NCBI GenBank assembly: GCA_013288805.1
Contig: JABDBE010000026.1
Location: 1 to 37,734 of the forward strand
Direction: 5' to 3'
Length of the DNA: 37,734 bases
Origin: Acidobacteriota bacterium
Lineage (GTDB): Bacteria > Acidobacteriota > Terriglobia > Terriglobales > Acidobacteriaceae
Each line of letters opens with the position of its first letter. Positions within the stretch are counted from its first letter, which is position 1. The notes beneath the pieces were generated by a model, which saw nothing but the letters and a program-made list of their open reading frames with translations, was not told the DNA's origin and did not search any database. The position numbers and the translations under genes are program-made. Shown here piece after piece: positions 17,219-24,289 of the stretch.

Positions 17219-17233
17219 AGTCACAATGTGACT
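17219..17233. promoter_or_regulatory. Perfect palindrome AGTCACA-A-TGTGACT before the antiterminator start
   Basis: A 7-bp perfect inverted repeat around one central base lies 15-29 bases upstream of the ATG at 17204, next to the ribosome site. As DNA it could be an operator; in the mRNA it could fold as AGTCA-CAATG-TGACT beside the Shine-Dalgarno sequence. The role is inferred only. Confidence 0.4.
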
Positions 17234-17263
17234 TCTTTACCTGCGAATGGCTTCAAAAAAGAC

Positions 17264-17321
17264 GGGGGGTCTGCCCAATTACAGCAACCCGGGGGAACGT
17301 ACCTTAGAAATACTGGGGGGA
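17264..17321 (-). promoter_or_regulatory. Triple YCCCCC boxes upstream of the EPS operon head
   Basis: Read on the minus strand, TCTCCCCCCAGTA (17321-17315), GTTCCCCCGGGTT (17296-17291) and GACCCCCCGTC (17269-17264) are spaced about 25-27 bases, 60-117 bases upstream of the antiterminator ATG. The middle one shares TCCCCCGGGT with the box before the sugar transferase gene. They may bind one of the cluster regulators; this is inference from recurrence. Confidence 0.4.
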
Positions 17322-18037
17322 GAATTAATCTATACTACACTTATAGACATTATTGCATTTCGCTCTTTGCGTCAAATCGCCTATGCCTACCGGTTGTACT
17401 TCCTGCACTACACTCAACGGTGTAGCACTAGCACTCGGTTTGCTTTCAACAAATGGCCCAATGACACTCAGAACTTCTGCTTACCGGGCACGGGGGAAGG
17501 GGAAACTCGACGTTGAGTTGGTTGCCCGAAAGTGAACGTAGACTACATTCGTATGCACGACGCTGCAAGAGGTACACGGTCTCCGCGACGCATTTCTCAC
17601 ATCGGCCGGGGTGTAGATTCTCAATGAGGAAGGAAGATCCACCTAGAGAAGAACTTCTCCGCACTAGAGTAATCCAGTACGCGCAGTCGGAGAGTACCCT
17701 TCCCCAGCCAGATGGTTTCACCTCAGAAACACAAGGTATCAATGGATGCTATCTACCTGATTCTACAACTTATAGCTGGATTTCAGAGGAAGTTGAAAGA
17801 GATGTGGGGCAGTCTGAAACCTCAAATCGCAAACAACGACTAGGTCTGATATTGATGTCAGTTGCAATCGGCTACAACCAGTGCAAAGCTTTGCGACCTT
17901 TCGCTTGCGTTCGAACCGGGGATAGTGTACCGTCGCAGTCGGGTGCTACTGGTGTTGTTAAGGTTCACGTCGCATCCTTATTACTATTACTGTGTTGCTG
18001 CAGGCTGGCGTGATTGCGGCCTTGGCTGTTTCAAACC

Positions 18038-18080
18038 TCCCCCGAATAAAACAGATCCCCCGCCTGTGGGAGATACCCCC
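18038..18080 (+). promoter_or_regulatory. Triple YCCCCCG boxes upstream of the LuxR-type gene
   Basis: CTCCCCCG (box at 18038), ATCCCCCG (18056) and TACCCCCG (18075) recur every 18-19 bases, 91-133 bases upstream of the LuxR gene start and in the same orientation as it. The spacing of nearly two helical turns suits cooperative binding of a dimer or oligomer. Compare the boxes at 9412-9453 and 17264-17321. Confidence 0.45.
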
Positions 18081-18170
18081 GTACTCGGCACAGTTTGTTT
18101 TGACCCCTGGGATTGATGACTTCGGTCCGCTTTTTGGTGACCTACTCGAATGATGTCGCTGGAGAAGCTT

Positions 18171-19220
18171 ATGGATACCCAAAGTGCAAGGGAGAATAGG
18201 ATCCGCGTATTGGTTGCGGACAATACCAGGATCCACACTCAACTGCTCGCCGATGCGCTAACGCGGGATCGCGGATTGGATGTTACGAGTGCAGATTCCG
18301 ATTCCACAGGCGTGATCGCAGCCGCGGTCGCTCATAAAACGGACGTTCTGCTGATCAGTTCCAATCTGGATGAGGAGTCCCATCGGGTGTTTGAAGTTTT
18401 GCGGGAACTGCGGGCAGCGCACCCTCAGATCCGCGCCGTGATGCTGCTGGATTCCTCGAAACGTGACTTTATTCTCCAGTCCTTTCGAGCCGGTGCCAGA
18501 GGAATCTTCAGCCGTCACGACTCGGTCGACTCGCTTTGCAAGTGCGTCCGCAGCGTTCACGAAGGACAGATCTGGGCCACCAGTTTGCAGATGTCGTTTG
18601 CGGTGGAAGCTCTGGCATCGTCGCCCACAGTCAAGGCAGTGGACGCCAATGGTCTGGATCTGCTTTCGAAGCGCGAGATGGAAGTCGTCCGCTGTCTGGC
18701 CGAGGGGATGACCAATCGCGAAATCGCCGAGCGTCTGGGCCTTAGTCAGCACACCATCAAGAATTACCTGTTTCGAGTGTTTGACAAGCTAGGCGTCTCC
18801 AGCCGAGTCGAACTGCTGTTCATGACTCTGAGCCAGGCTAGTCCGGCCCAATCACTGCTCCCTTCCCTGCTGGCGAATCCGGTCAATGGCGGTCGACACG
18901 ATGAGGCGACGATCGCCGTCTGTCAAAAAGCAGCGGAACAAGGCTTGCCCACCGCACAGCTGGCGTTGGCACAACTCTATTCGGCTCGTCGATCTGGGCC
19001 CAAGGACCTGATGTATGCGTATATGTGGTTTCTGATCGCCAACGAGCAGATCACCCGGGCCAAGAATCATGTCAACAAGTCCATGACCATGGAGCAATTA
19101 CTCGAGGCCGAACAACGAGCTGCCGAGTGGATGAGAAAGACCAAGAAGATTCCCCCCTCGTCCATCGAAGATCCTCCCGAACACCGACCCACTAGGGAGA
19201 AAGACGCATCCACCGCCTGA
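18171..19220 (+). CDS. LuxR-type regulator with Asp-less receiver and Sel1-like C-terminus
   Basis: A 349-residue regulator: NarL-like receiver (about 11-130), GerE/LuxR helix-turn-helix (LLSKREMEVVRCLAEGMTNREIAERLGLSQHT, about 165-225) and an unusual C-terminal extension with a Sel1/TPR-like repeat (AAEQGLPTAQLALAQLY ... YMWFLIAN). The receiver fold is kept, but the phosphoacceptor position in DVLLISSNL is serine (S63), the acidic pair is D17-N18 and the conserved Lys is R115, so normal phosphorylation is unlikely. It is divergent from the EPS operon and probably controls it or itself. The ATG at 18171 follows GGAGAAGCTT; the frame is open from 18150. Confidence 0.85.
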   Translation: MDTQSARENRIRVLVADNTRIHTQLLADALTRDRGLDVTSADSDSTGVIAAAVAHKTDVLLISSNLDEESHRVFEVLRELRAAHPQIRAVMLLDSSKRDFILQSFRAGARGIFSRHDSVDSLCKCVRSVHEGQIWATSLQMSFAVEALASSPTVKAVDANGLDLLSKREMEVVRCLAEGMTNREIAERLGLSQHTIKNYLFRVFDKLGVSSRVELLFMTLSQASPAQSLLPSLLANPVNGGRHDEATIAVCQKAAEQGLPTAQLALAQLYSARRSGPKDLMYAYMWFLIANEQITRAKNHVNKSMTMEQLLEAEQRAAEWMRKTKKIPPSSIEDPPEHRPTREKDASTA

Positions 19221-19363
19221 TCGGTCCAGCGTCTAACAAGTCGTTCATGCGAACGTTCGCTTCCTCTGCGCCAAGTCATCCGAGTTAGCTTATCCTTGGC
19301 GTTCGCTCCGATGTGTTGAATGCAGTGCAACAACGCGGGCTGGACTTCAACGTGCAGGGCATG

Positions 19364-20300
19364 TCACAGGCGATTTTGCGCAGGTTGGACGGCAGACTCG
19401 ATAGCCTGGGCTTTGCGCGCAATCAACTCGAAGCCTCTAGATCGCGCCTCGCGCTTGAGGGCATTCGCATGGAGATGAGCCAAACTTGGGTCGTTCCTGG
19501 CTTCTACTTCGCACATGAGGAGGCGTGCTTCCAGTTCGATCCCGAAGTAGCCTCGCCTCCTGGCTTCAGAGACGAAGGACGCAAGTTGCTTTGACGCTCC
19601 TCTGCGAGTAGGCGAGTTGGAAGATACGGAACGGTCTAAGGCTTGCACACGAGCCGCGACGATTGCATTGTCCAAACGAATTTCAGCACTCGGACTCTTC
19701 TCGGAAAGCCGGAAAGCCGAAGAGCCTCTGCAGCAGGCTTGGCTTCTTCGAATTTCTGCTCCGCGAAGAGGGCACGAGCGACGAGTGCCCACGCCAATGC
19801 CTCATCATCCCATGCCTTTTCTTTCTTGAAATCTTCCACGGCCTGCCGGGCATCGGTCTCCACCTCGGACGGGACGCGACCTTCCTCCAGCGACAGGTCG
19901 GCAAGTTCAAGTTGAGTCTCTCCGAGAAGGACTTTGTCCTCACCTTCTTTTCGCAGGGCCAGCGACTGTTCGAGTGCCTTTCGCGCGCCGGCGAAATCTG
20001 ACTGCGCTAATAACACCTCGCCTAAGCTGAAAAGGTCGTATCCGGAATCGTAGGGATCCTGGTCCTTCTGCCATTGCCTCAGCGATTCCTCGAATCCGGC
20101 TTTGGCACCAGGCAGGTCTCCGCGAAGTTCTTGAATGAACGCCTTGCCGTAGCCGACGTCTGCCACTGCCCCAGCGTCACCAACCGCGAGATCCAAGGCC
20201 AACGCGTCGTCGTAAAACTTCATCGCGCCCGGCAGATTGCCCTGCAATACCCGGTCGTCCCCAAGGTTCTCGGTGACTACTCCGGCGGTTGCTGTGTTGG
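19364..20300 (-). pseudogene. Remnant of a TPR region of a Ser/Thr-kinase-like protein, frameshifted
   Basis: Two overlapping minus-strand frames together encode TPR repeats (QGNLPGAMKFYDDALALD, RGDLPGAKAGFEESL, QSDFAGARKALEQSLALR) and the ending ALKREARSRGFELIARKAQA, which matches the end of the kinase at 33523-37122 (DARSEGFELIAQNASA). The frame breaks at 19702-19717, where CGGAAAGC is present twice in tandem; removing one copy restores EALRLSEKSPSAEIRLDN, which lines up with ARALTLSKKSSDVTIRLP of the kinase. No kinase domain or start codon precedes it; a stop (TGA) closes the frame near 20305 where a different gene fragment begins. It is a decayed C-terminal piece of a paralogue. Confidence 0.8.
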
Positions 20301-20626
20301 CAACTCAGCGGAAAATAAAAGAGATAGAAGTCCGTCACACCGTCATGATTAAGGTCGATGCGAAGTTGCGATCGTACCTGCGAACTTGCCGGAGTGTACA
20401 CGATCTTGCCCTCACCAAGCTGCACGAGTCCGAGCAAGCCCACAGCCGTCGCCGCGAGCCCGCAGGGTCTTAGTCGGCAATGGAGCGAGTCGGATTTACC
20501 TTCCGTTGGTTGCCCAAGACTGGGCGAACTCACGTCTGCCGTGCTTGCTGCGCGTGCATACATGTTGAGCTGCCGATGAATTGATTCGGAGAGGGTGGCG
20601 GGAATGGGAGGCCGGGGGCGGTGCAT
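20300..20626 (-). pseudogene. N-terminal fragment of a secreted DLNHDG-type protein
   Basis: From an ATG at 20626 the minus strand encodes MHRPRPPIPATLSESIHRQ, a hydrophobic stretch (GLAATAVGLLGLVQLGEG), KIVYTPA and DLNHDGVTDFYL, a pattern I associate with secreted acidobacterial proteins with FG-GAP/VCBS-like calcium-binding repeats. After DFYLFYFPLS the homology ends and the TPR remnant follows in another frame, so this gene has lost its C-terminus at about 20305. Between residues 30 and 55 of the fragment there is extra unlike sequence, perhaps a further lesion. A non-functional relic is the likeliest reading. Confidence 0.6.
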
Positions 20627-20687
20627 AAACCCTCCGATAGGCTGAGCTATTGTCCTCGGGACGTAGTCGCAAGTCAAATCAGATCCA

Positions 20688-20900
20688 TCAACGCCATCCC
20701 ATGTGAGTTGTGCCGTGCTTCGGCGATTCGTCCTTACATTCATGCAAGTCGAATTTCTCCCGCAGATACTGCTGCGCAGCTGTGGGGTCCCGCTTGAAAG
20801 TTGATGGAGTGACGAATTTGTACTGGCAGCGGGAACAGGAAGCCATCGCGGGAACTTTGTTGTCAAACCGCTTGATAATCTTGAACTCGCGCTCAGGCAT
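20688..20900 (-). CDS. Small zinc-finger-like protein (CxxC...HxC)
   Basis: A 70-residue basic protein with a likely metal site formed by CSRCQYKFVTP near residue 22 and LHEC near residue 53. This short form resembles conserved small proteins of Acidobacteriota; no function is known to me. It starts at an ATG (20900) with AGGA about ten bases upstream. It sits between gene relics and the next small zinc protein on the same strand. The function is not assigned. Confidence 0.55.
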   Translation of the reverse strand: MPEREFKIIKRFDNKVPAMASCSRCQYKFVTPSTFKRDPTAAQQYLREKFDLHECKDESPKHGTTHMGWR

Positions 20901-20944
20901 GACTGCGTGTCCTCGCCAACTCGACGAGACAGAGCTACCCGGCC

Positions 20945-21094
20945 TTAAGTGCTATCCGGCAGCTCAGTCCTCGATTTCACTTTGCGCAGATAGCATTCTT
21001 CGTGAACAGCCCGGCCATTCTCATCCGTCTTTGCTTTCTCTAGCTCTACCGGCTTACTGCATAGGTTGCAGATCGTAAACGGCGCGCTAGGCAA
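20945..21094 (-). CDS. Tiny zinc-ribbon-like protein (CxxC ... HxxC)
   Basis: A 49-residue protein with ICNLCSKPVELEKAKTDE and AVHEECYLRKV, a compact CxxC/HxxxC metal site like those of LIM or zinc-ribbon knuckles. The frame is open to 21208, but a TTG at 21094 preceded by AGAGGGAG at good spacing starts the protein just before the conserved part (MPSAPFTICNLC), so it is chosen here. Function unknown; it is one of several such tiny proteins in this stretch. Confidence 0.6.
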   Translation of the reverse strand: MPSAPFTICNLCSKPVELEKAKTDENGRAVHEECYLRKVKSRTELPDST

Positions 21095-21282
21095 GCTGAG
21101 TCTCCCTCTGGACTGCAGCGGACTTATATCACATCCGTTTGAGAGTAGTCGGTTCGTCGCTATACTTAATCCCCTTGAGCCGTGGACCCAGGAAGAAAAC
21201 GACCGCATGAGCGCTGACCTCGACCGGCAAACCCGATCGATGTCGTGGTAAGATTGCGCCGCTTTCTGGGAGGAAGCGGTTC

Positions 21283-21720
21283 ATGCGTCGATCAACTTGC
21301 TGCTTACTGGTGGTACTATTCGGGTCGTGGCTGAGCGGTTCCGGGCAAAGCGCCCCAAAATTAACTTCTCCAAAAATCGTAGCGACGTTCGAGCGGATCG
21401 GCCAGACTGCCGAGATTCCTCCAACGGTAATCTACACACCTCCGAAGTGGGGTACGTTCCGTGTCTCGATGGTCATGGTGTTGACGGTTGGTAATGGAAG
21501 CACCTTCGGAGCTTGGGGACCATTGCTCTATTTCTATGATGGTTCGGGGAAAAATCAGGGCGGTGGAGCAGACGTAACTGCCAACACTCCGCAAACTGCC
21601 GATGTAGAATTTCCCATTCGCGCCCACGCGGGCAAACCGTTGACATTTGCAGTTTCCTCCAGCGGCGATACCTCGGGATCGAAGTACAACATCTGGGTTG
21701 TTGTGGAGCAGCTCATGTAG
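21283..21720 (+). CDS. Secreted hypothetical protein
   Basis: A 145-residue protein with a clear signal peptide (basic MRRS, hydrophobic CCLLVVLFGSWLSG, cleavage likely after SGQSA). The mature part is a small beta-rich domain with many Thr, Gly and aromatic residues (TPPKWGTFRVSMVMVLTVGNG, YNIWVVVEQL). GGAGGAAG lies five to twelve bases before the ATG. I do not recognise a named family; a periplasmic or extracellular beta-sandwich is a guess. It stands alone between small minus-strand genes. Confidence 0.7.
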   Translation: MRRSTCCLLVVLFGSWLSGSGQSAPKLTSPKIVATFERIGQTAEIPPTVIYTPPKWGTFRVSMVMVLTVGNGSTFGAWGPLLYFYDGSGKNQGGGADVTANTPQTADVEFPIRAHAGKPLTFAVSSSGDTSGSKYNIWVVVEQLM

Positions 21721-21752
21721 CCTTATGCGTCCGGGCCGATCTGACCGGAGTT

Positions 21753-21986
21753 TCATGCCGCTGGATGCTTCCTGAGGAAGTAAAGATTCTGCTGAGCCTC
21801 TTCGATCAATTCCCGCTCATGAGCGTCGATCGGATTCCCCATATCTTTCAGTCGATCAGCGATGACCCTCTGGGCAGCTTCGATTTTTTGCAGCAAGGCT
21901 ATTGGGTTCAATTCGAATACAGCATCGTTATAAAGCGACTGCCAGACGCTGCCGTCTTCGTGGGTCGTAGTTTTTTCCCCGTCCAT
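21753..21986 (-). CDS. Small helical protein, paralogue of the gene at 24584
   Basis: A 77-residue, mostly helical acidic protein without signal peptide. The core WQSLYNDAVFELNPIALL, then ADRLKDM, then HERELIEEAQQNLYFLRK, matches in order the core of the protein at 24584-24919 (WIELYTSAMLELKHALMA, AARIEKLQ, HERELQALADALCNLR), so the two are distant paralogues. GGAAGGG precedes the ATG at 21986; upstream ATG and TTG starts at 21998 and 22001 are possible. Function unknown. Confidence 0.6.
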   Translation of the reverse strand: MDGEKTTTHEDGSVWQSLYNDAVFELNPIALLQKIEAAQRVIADRLKDMGNPIDAHERELIEEAQQNLYFLRKHPAA

Positions 21987-22129
21987 CAACCCTTCCATCA
22001 AACAAGGACTCTGGATTATACCATAGCTATTAGAGCATTATTAACAACTTATTAGGCGTGCTTCCTCATGGATTAGTTTAATATCGGGAACAACAAGCCA
22101 ATCGTGGTATTCTCCCGTGTGGGAGTGAT

Positions 22130-22414
22130 ATGACCGAAGAAAAGCAAGACGAACTGACCCGGGAGTATCAAGAACTTCTTACCAAGCTCGCGGCCTGCAC
22201 CGCCGAACTGAAGCGGATTGGCGAAAGCTTCAAGCGGCTCGGGACGGACATGATCGACCCGCCCGAAGTCCTGGCCATCGACCAAGCGAGCTTCAGTGCC
22301 GACGTTGCCATTACCCCTGTATTGGTCGTCCAATACGCGGAGTTGGCCGCGAAAAAAGCCGACAAACAAGCGGAGCTTGAGAAATTTGGGCCGCTGCCCC
22401 AGTTCGCCGCGTAA
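22130..22414 (+). CDS. Small coiled-coil protein of unknown function
   Basis: A 94-residue acidic protein with helical segments at both ends (EEKQDELTREYQELLTKLAACTAELKR and YAELAAKKADKQAELEKFG) likely to form a coiled-coil hairpin. GTGTGGGAGTG precedes the ATG. The opposite frame (22073-22513) is longer but lacks any protein-like features. No family is recognised. It converges with the LuxR HTH gene. Confidence 0.5.
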   Translation: MTEEKQDELTREYQELLTKLAACTAELKRIGESFKRLGTDMIDPPEVLAIDQASFSADVAITPVLVVQYAELAAKKADKQAELEKFGPLPQFAA

Positions 22415-22446
22415 TCGCAACGCCGCATTAGGCCTCCGCCGATGAT

Positions 22447-22665
22447 TCAATTTATCGTTTCTCGGCGATGCTTGCGTGCTTCGTACCAGAGCGCGAGTTC
22501 CACCCGGTTCCAAAGCCCCAGCTTATCGTAGATAGCGCGCAGGTAGTTCTTCACGGCAAACTCAGTCGTGCCCATGGCTTGTGCGATTTCACCGTTCTTG
22601 AGTCCCTGGGAAACAAGCTCGATTATTCTGAGTTCTCGTTCGCTGGGCGTGCGACTACCGTACAA
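22447..22665 (-). CDS. Stand-alone LuxR/GerE helix-turn-helix protein
   Basis: A 72-residue protein that is nothing but a GerE-type DNA-binding domain: TPSERELRIIELVSQGLKNGEIAQAMGTTEFAVKNYLRAIYDKLG, then NRVELALWYEAR. No receiver or ligand domain is present. It starts at a TTG with GGGAGG six bases upstream. Similar solitary HTH proteins can act as constitutive regulators or as partners of separate receivers; the single-domain receiver at 23873 is a possible partner, which is speculation. Confidence 0.8.
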   Translation of the reverse strand: MYGSRTPSERELRIIELVSQGLKNGEIAQAMGTTEFAVKNYLRAIYDKLGLWNRVELALWYEARKHRRETIN

Positions 22666-22801
22666 AACCGCCTCCCATAGAAAACCTCAGGGGCTCCGTT
22701 GCACGATCGAGGAAATGGAACCAAATGGGACCTACTGTAAGAGCAGTCTAGCCGCTTAGGGGGCATGGCAAGTAGAAGTTCCGCGCATCCCGGCTTTGCT
22801 C

Positions 22802-22984
22802 CTACTCCGGCGCGCAATCGCGGAGTTTCTGCTTAATCTGTTCGAGCCTGACCCTCAGCCTTTCGTGATCCTCTCTATCTCGCCAGCCGTGATGCTTCCG
22901 GGCACGGTAAAGTGCATTTAGCTCCTGTATAGCCTCAATCTCCCGGCGCAACTCCGCGATTTGGTCGCGGCTCAACATCTTCAT
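22802..22984 (-). CDS. Small coiled-coil protein
   Basis: A 60-residue strongly charged helical protein (LRREIEAIQELNALYRARKHH, ERLRVRLEQIKQKLRD). The heptad-like spacing of Leu and Ile suggests a coiled coil. It begins at an ATG at 22984 (another two codons later). No family is recognised, and a chance open frame is possible, though the sequence looks protein-like. Confidence 0.45.
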   Translation of the reverse strand: MKMLSRDQIAELRREIEAIQELNALYRARKHHGWRDREDHERLRVRLEQIKQKLRDCAPE

Positions 22985-23221
22985 AACTGCCCGTAGCCGT
23001 GTGATCGTCGTAATCCCGTCCGGAAAGTGACAAATGTGTCCTGCCCCGTTAACACCCAGATCATTCTCCTCCGTCCGCGTATTCCCGTGCTGCTCGGCGC
23101 TCTGATCGCGTTAAACGCCCCGGTGCAGTTCGCGCCCTGCGAATCCCTAACACCTCGCGGCCAGCTCAGTGTCTCGGCGTATCAATCCGGCCTCAGCGGT
23201 CGAATGACCGGCGAACGAGAC

Positions 23222-23383
23222 TCATGGTCGAGCTTCTGGGCCATCCGCAGCGACGAGTCGGCGATCGCCGTGTGGATTGGTGCGCGGTTGGCCGCTACTA
23301 AGCTCACACTCCTCTCCTCGCGCAGCACCACAAGTTGGACAGCGGACAGCAAGTATTTGTTTCCGGCTGAGCTGTTTTTTCAT
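23222..23383 (-). CDS. Tiny zinc-binding protein (CPTCG type)
   Basis: A 53-residue protein whose core reads VRCPTCGAARGEECELSSGQPR with a following NPHGDRR. The two CxxC/C pairs and His resemble a short zinc-finger family in which CxTCGAxxGxxC is followed by H-x2-R. The frame is open to 23536 but the ATG at 23383 (MKKQLSRKQILAV) gives the conserved start. Function unknown; probably a nucleic-acid-binding or metal-binding small protein. Confidence 0.6.
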   Translation of the reverse strand: MKKQLSRKQILAVRCPTCGAARGEECELSSGQPRTNPHGDRRLVAADGPEARP

Positions 23384-23435
23384 GGCGTGAACACTTATCG
23401 GTCCGCTGCGGGGCCAGAGACAAGTGAATTGATAG

Positions 23436-23723
23436 TTACTTCGTGCAGCCTTCCTCGTACTTCCCCTTAGCGCAGGTCTTGCCATTGGGGCCTTGGGCGA
23501 CGCCCATTCCATTCTTAGTCTTAGCCTTGCCGCCACTGGTGGTTTGAGTCGTCGTTACACCATTCGAATTCTTTTGCGCGACAGCGCCTCTGCCGGTATT
23601 CGGGTTGGCCGCAGCTGCAGTCTTGCCATTCCCGCAAACGGTCTCACCCCGCGCGTTCTTCACGCAGTCTTGCCCCAGTAAACTGGAAGTCAGAAACAAC
23701 ACCATCACTGCTAAGGCCTTCAT
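23436..23723 (-). CDS. Secreted Cys-containing Gly/Thr/Asn-rich small protein
   Basis: A 95-residue exported protein: signal peptide MKALAVMVLFLTSSLLGQ, then CVKNARGETVCGNGKTAAAANPNTG, a low-complexity middle of Asn, Gly, Thr and Lys, and a C-terminal CAKGKYEEGC. The two Cys pairs could form disulfides at each end of a disordered linker. AGGGAGA eight bases before the ATG at 23723 supports this start over the GTG at 23729. Function unknown. Confidence 0.65.
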   Translation of the reverse strand: MKALAVMVLFLTSSLLGQDCVKNARGETVCGNGKTAAAANPNTGRGAVAQKNSNGVTTTQTTSGGKAKTKNGMGVAQGPNGKTCAKGKYEEGCTK

Positions 23724-23872
23724 TTGCACATCTCCCTATTCTCACCAAACCGTACTCGCATTGGTGGCTTATGCTACTGGCAGAACTGACAGGTTCGGCC
23801 CTTCGAGCGGACCGGTACGATGGTCTTGCCAGTTGTGGTATAACGGCAGCGTTAAGAGAAATCTGGCCAGTA

Positions 23873-24289
23873 ATGTCATCCACGCGCGTTCTCGTGGTCG
23901 ATGACTACGAGCCGTTTCGGCGTTACATCTGTGCGACGCTGGGGAGAAGCCTAGACTACTGGATCGTTGGAGAAGTTTCTGATGGTCTGCAAGCGGTTCA
24001 CGAAGCCGAGGCGCTGCAGCCCGATGTAATCCTGCTAGACATTGGTCTTCCGGGGCTGGATGGACTTGAGGCCGCCCGCCGAATCCGCAAGCTCTCGCCC
24101 GACGCAAAGATATTGTTTGTCAGCCAGGAATCATCCACGGAGGTGATCGAGGCGGCCCTTAATTCAGGCGCGTTTGGGTACGTCGTTAAGGCGCACGCTG
24201 CATGTGAACTTCTGGCCGCCGTGGAGACGGTGTGTGGCGGCGGGAAGTATGTCAGTAATGGCAATGACTACCGCACTACGCAGCGGTAG
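23873..24289 (+). CDS. Single-domain response regulator (CheY/NarL-type receiver)
   Basis: A 138-residue stand-alone receiver with all phosphorylation residues: acidic pair D10-D11 (VLVVDDYEPFRR), phosphoacceptor D56 (VILLDIGLPGLDG), Ser in LFVSQESS and Lys in GYVVKAHA. No output domain follows; the chain ends after GGGKYVSNGN, as in a group of short acidobacterial receivers related to NarL regulators that lack the HTH. The ATG at 23873 is chosen over an upstream start at 23771 because the receiver begins right after it. A separate HTH protein lies at 22447. No histidine kinase is in the window. Confidence 0.85.
   Translation: MSSTRVLVVDDYEPFRRYICATLGRSLDYWIVGEVSDGLQAVHEAEALQPDVILLDIGLPGLDGLEAARRIRKLSPDAKILFVSQESSTEVIEAALNSGAFGYVVKAHAACELLAAVETVCGGGKYVSNGNDYRTTQR

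Larger units (their letters stand above)
17205..18170. other. Long non-coding region between the EPS operon and the divergent LuxR gene
   Basis: About 965 bases without a credible gene; the open frames inside show no recognisable domain. It holds two groups of C5 boxes (listed separately), a 7-1-7 palindrome, a 6-bp hairpin CTACAC/GTGTAG at 17408-17425 and A+T-rich stretches such as 17320-17360. I see no sigma-54 type -24/-12 element. It should contain the promoter and leader RNA of the EPS operon (minus) and the promoter of the LuxR gene (plus). Confidence 0.6.

Noticed and set aside
17905-17925. Possible tRNA T-loop (GTTCGAACC)
   Set aside because: No acceptor stem, anticodon arm or CCA context around it.
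17513-18013. Plus-strand open frame of 166 codons in the EPS leader
   Set aside because: No domain, no ribosome site, composition unlike a protein; it overlaps the regulatory region.
17205-18170. Sigma-54 (-24/-12) promoter for the EPS operon
   Set aside because: No TGGCAC-N5-TTGC pattern was found on either strand here or at 9328-9476, in line with the missing GAFTGA motif.
19244-19257. Hairpin CGTTC-ATGC-GAACG after the LuxR gene as a terminator
   Set aside because: Only five base pairs and no T run follows.
20177-20866. 229-codon minus-strand frame taken as one gene
   Set aside because: Its two ends are unrelated to its centre: the upstream part overlaps the 20688 gene and the downstream part is the TPR relic in the wrong frame.
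22073-22513. Minus-strand 146-codon frame opposite the coiled-coil gene
   Set aside because: It is the mirror of the better supported plus-strand gene (22130) and overlaps the LuxR HTH gene.
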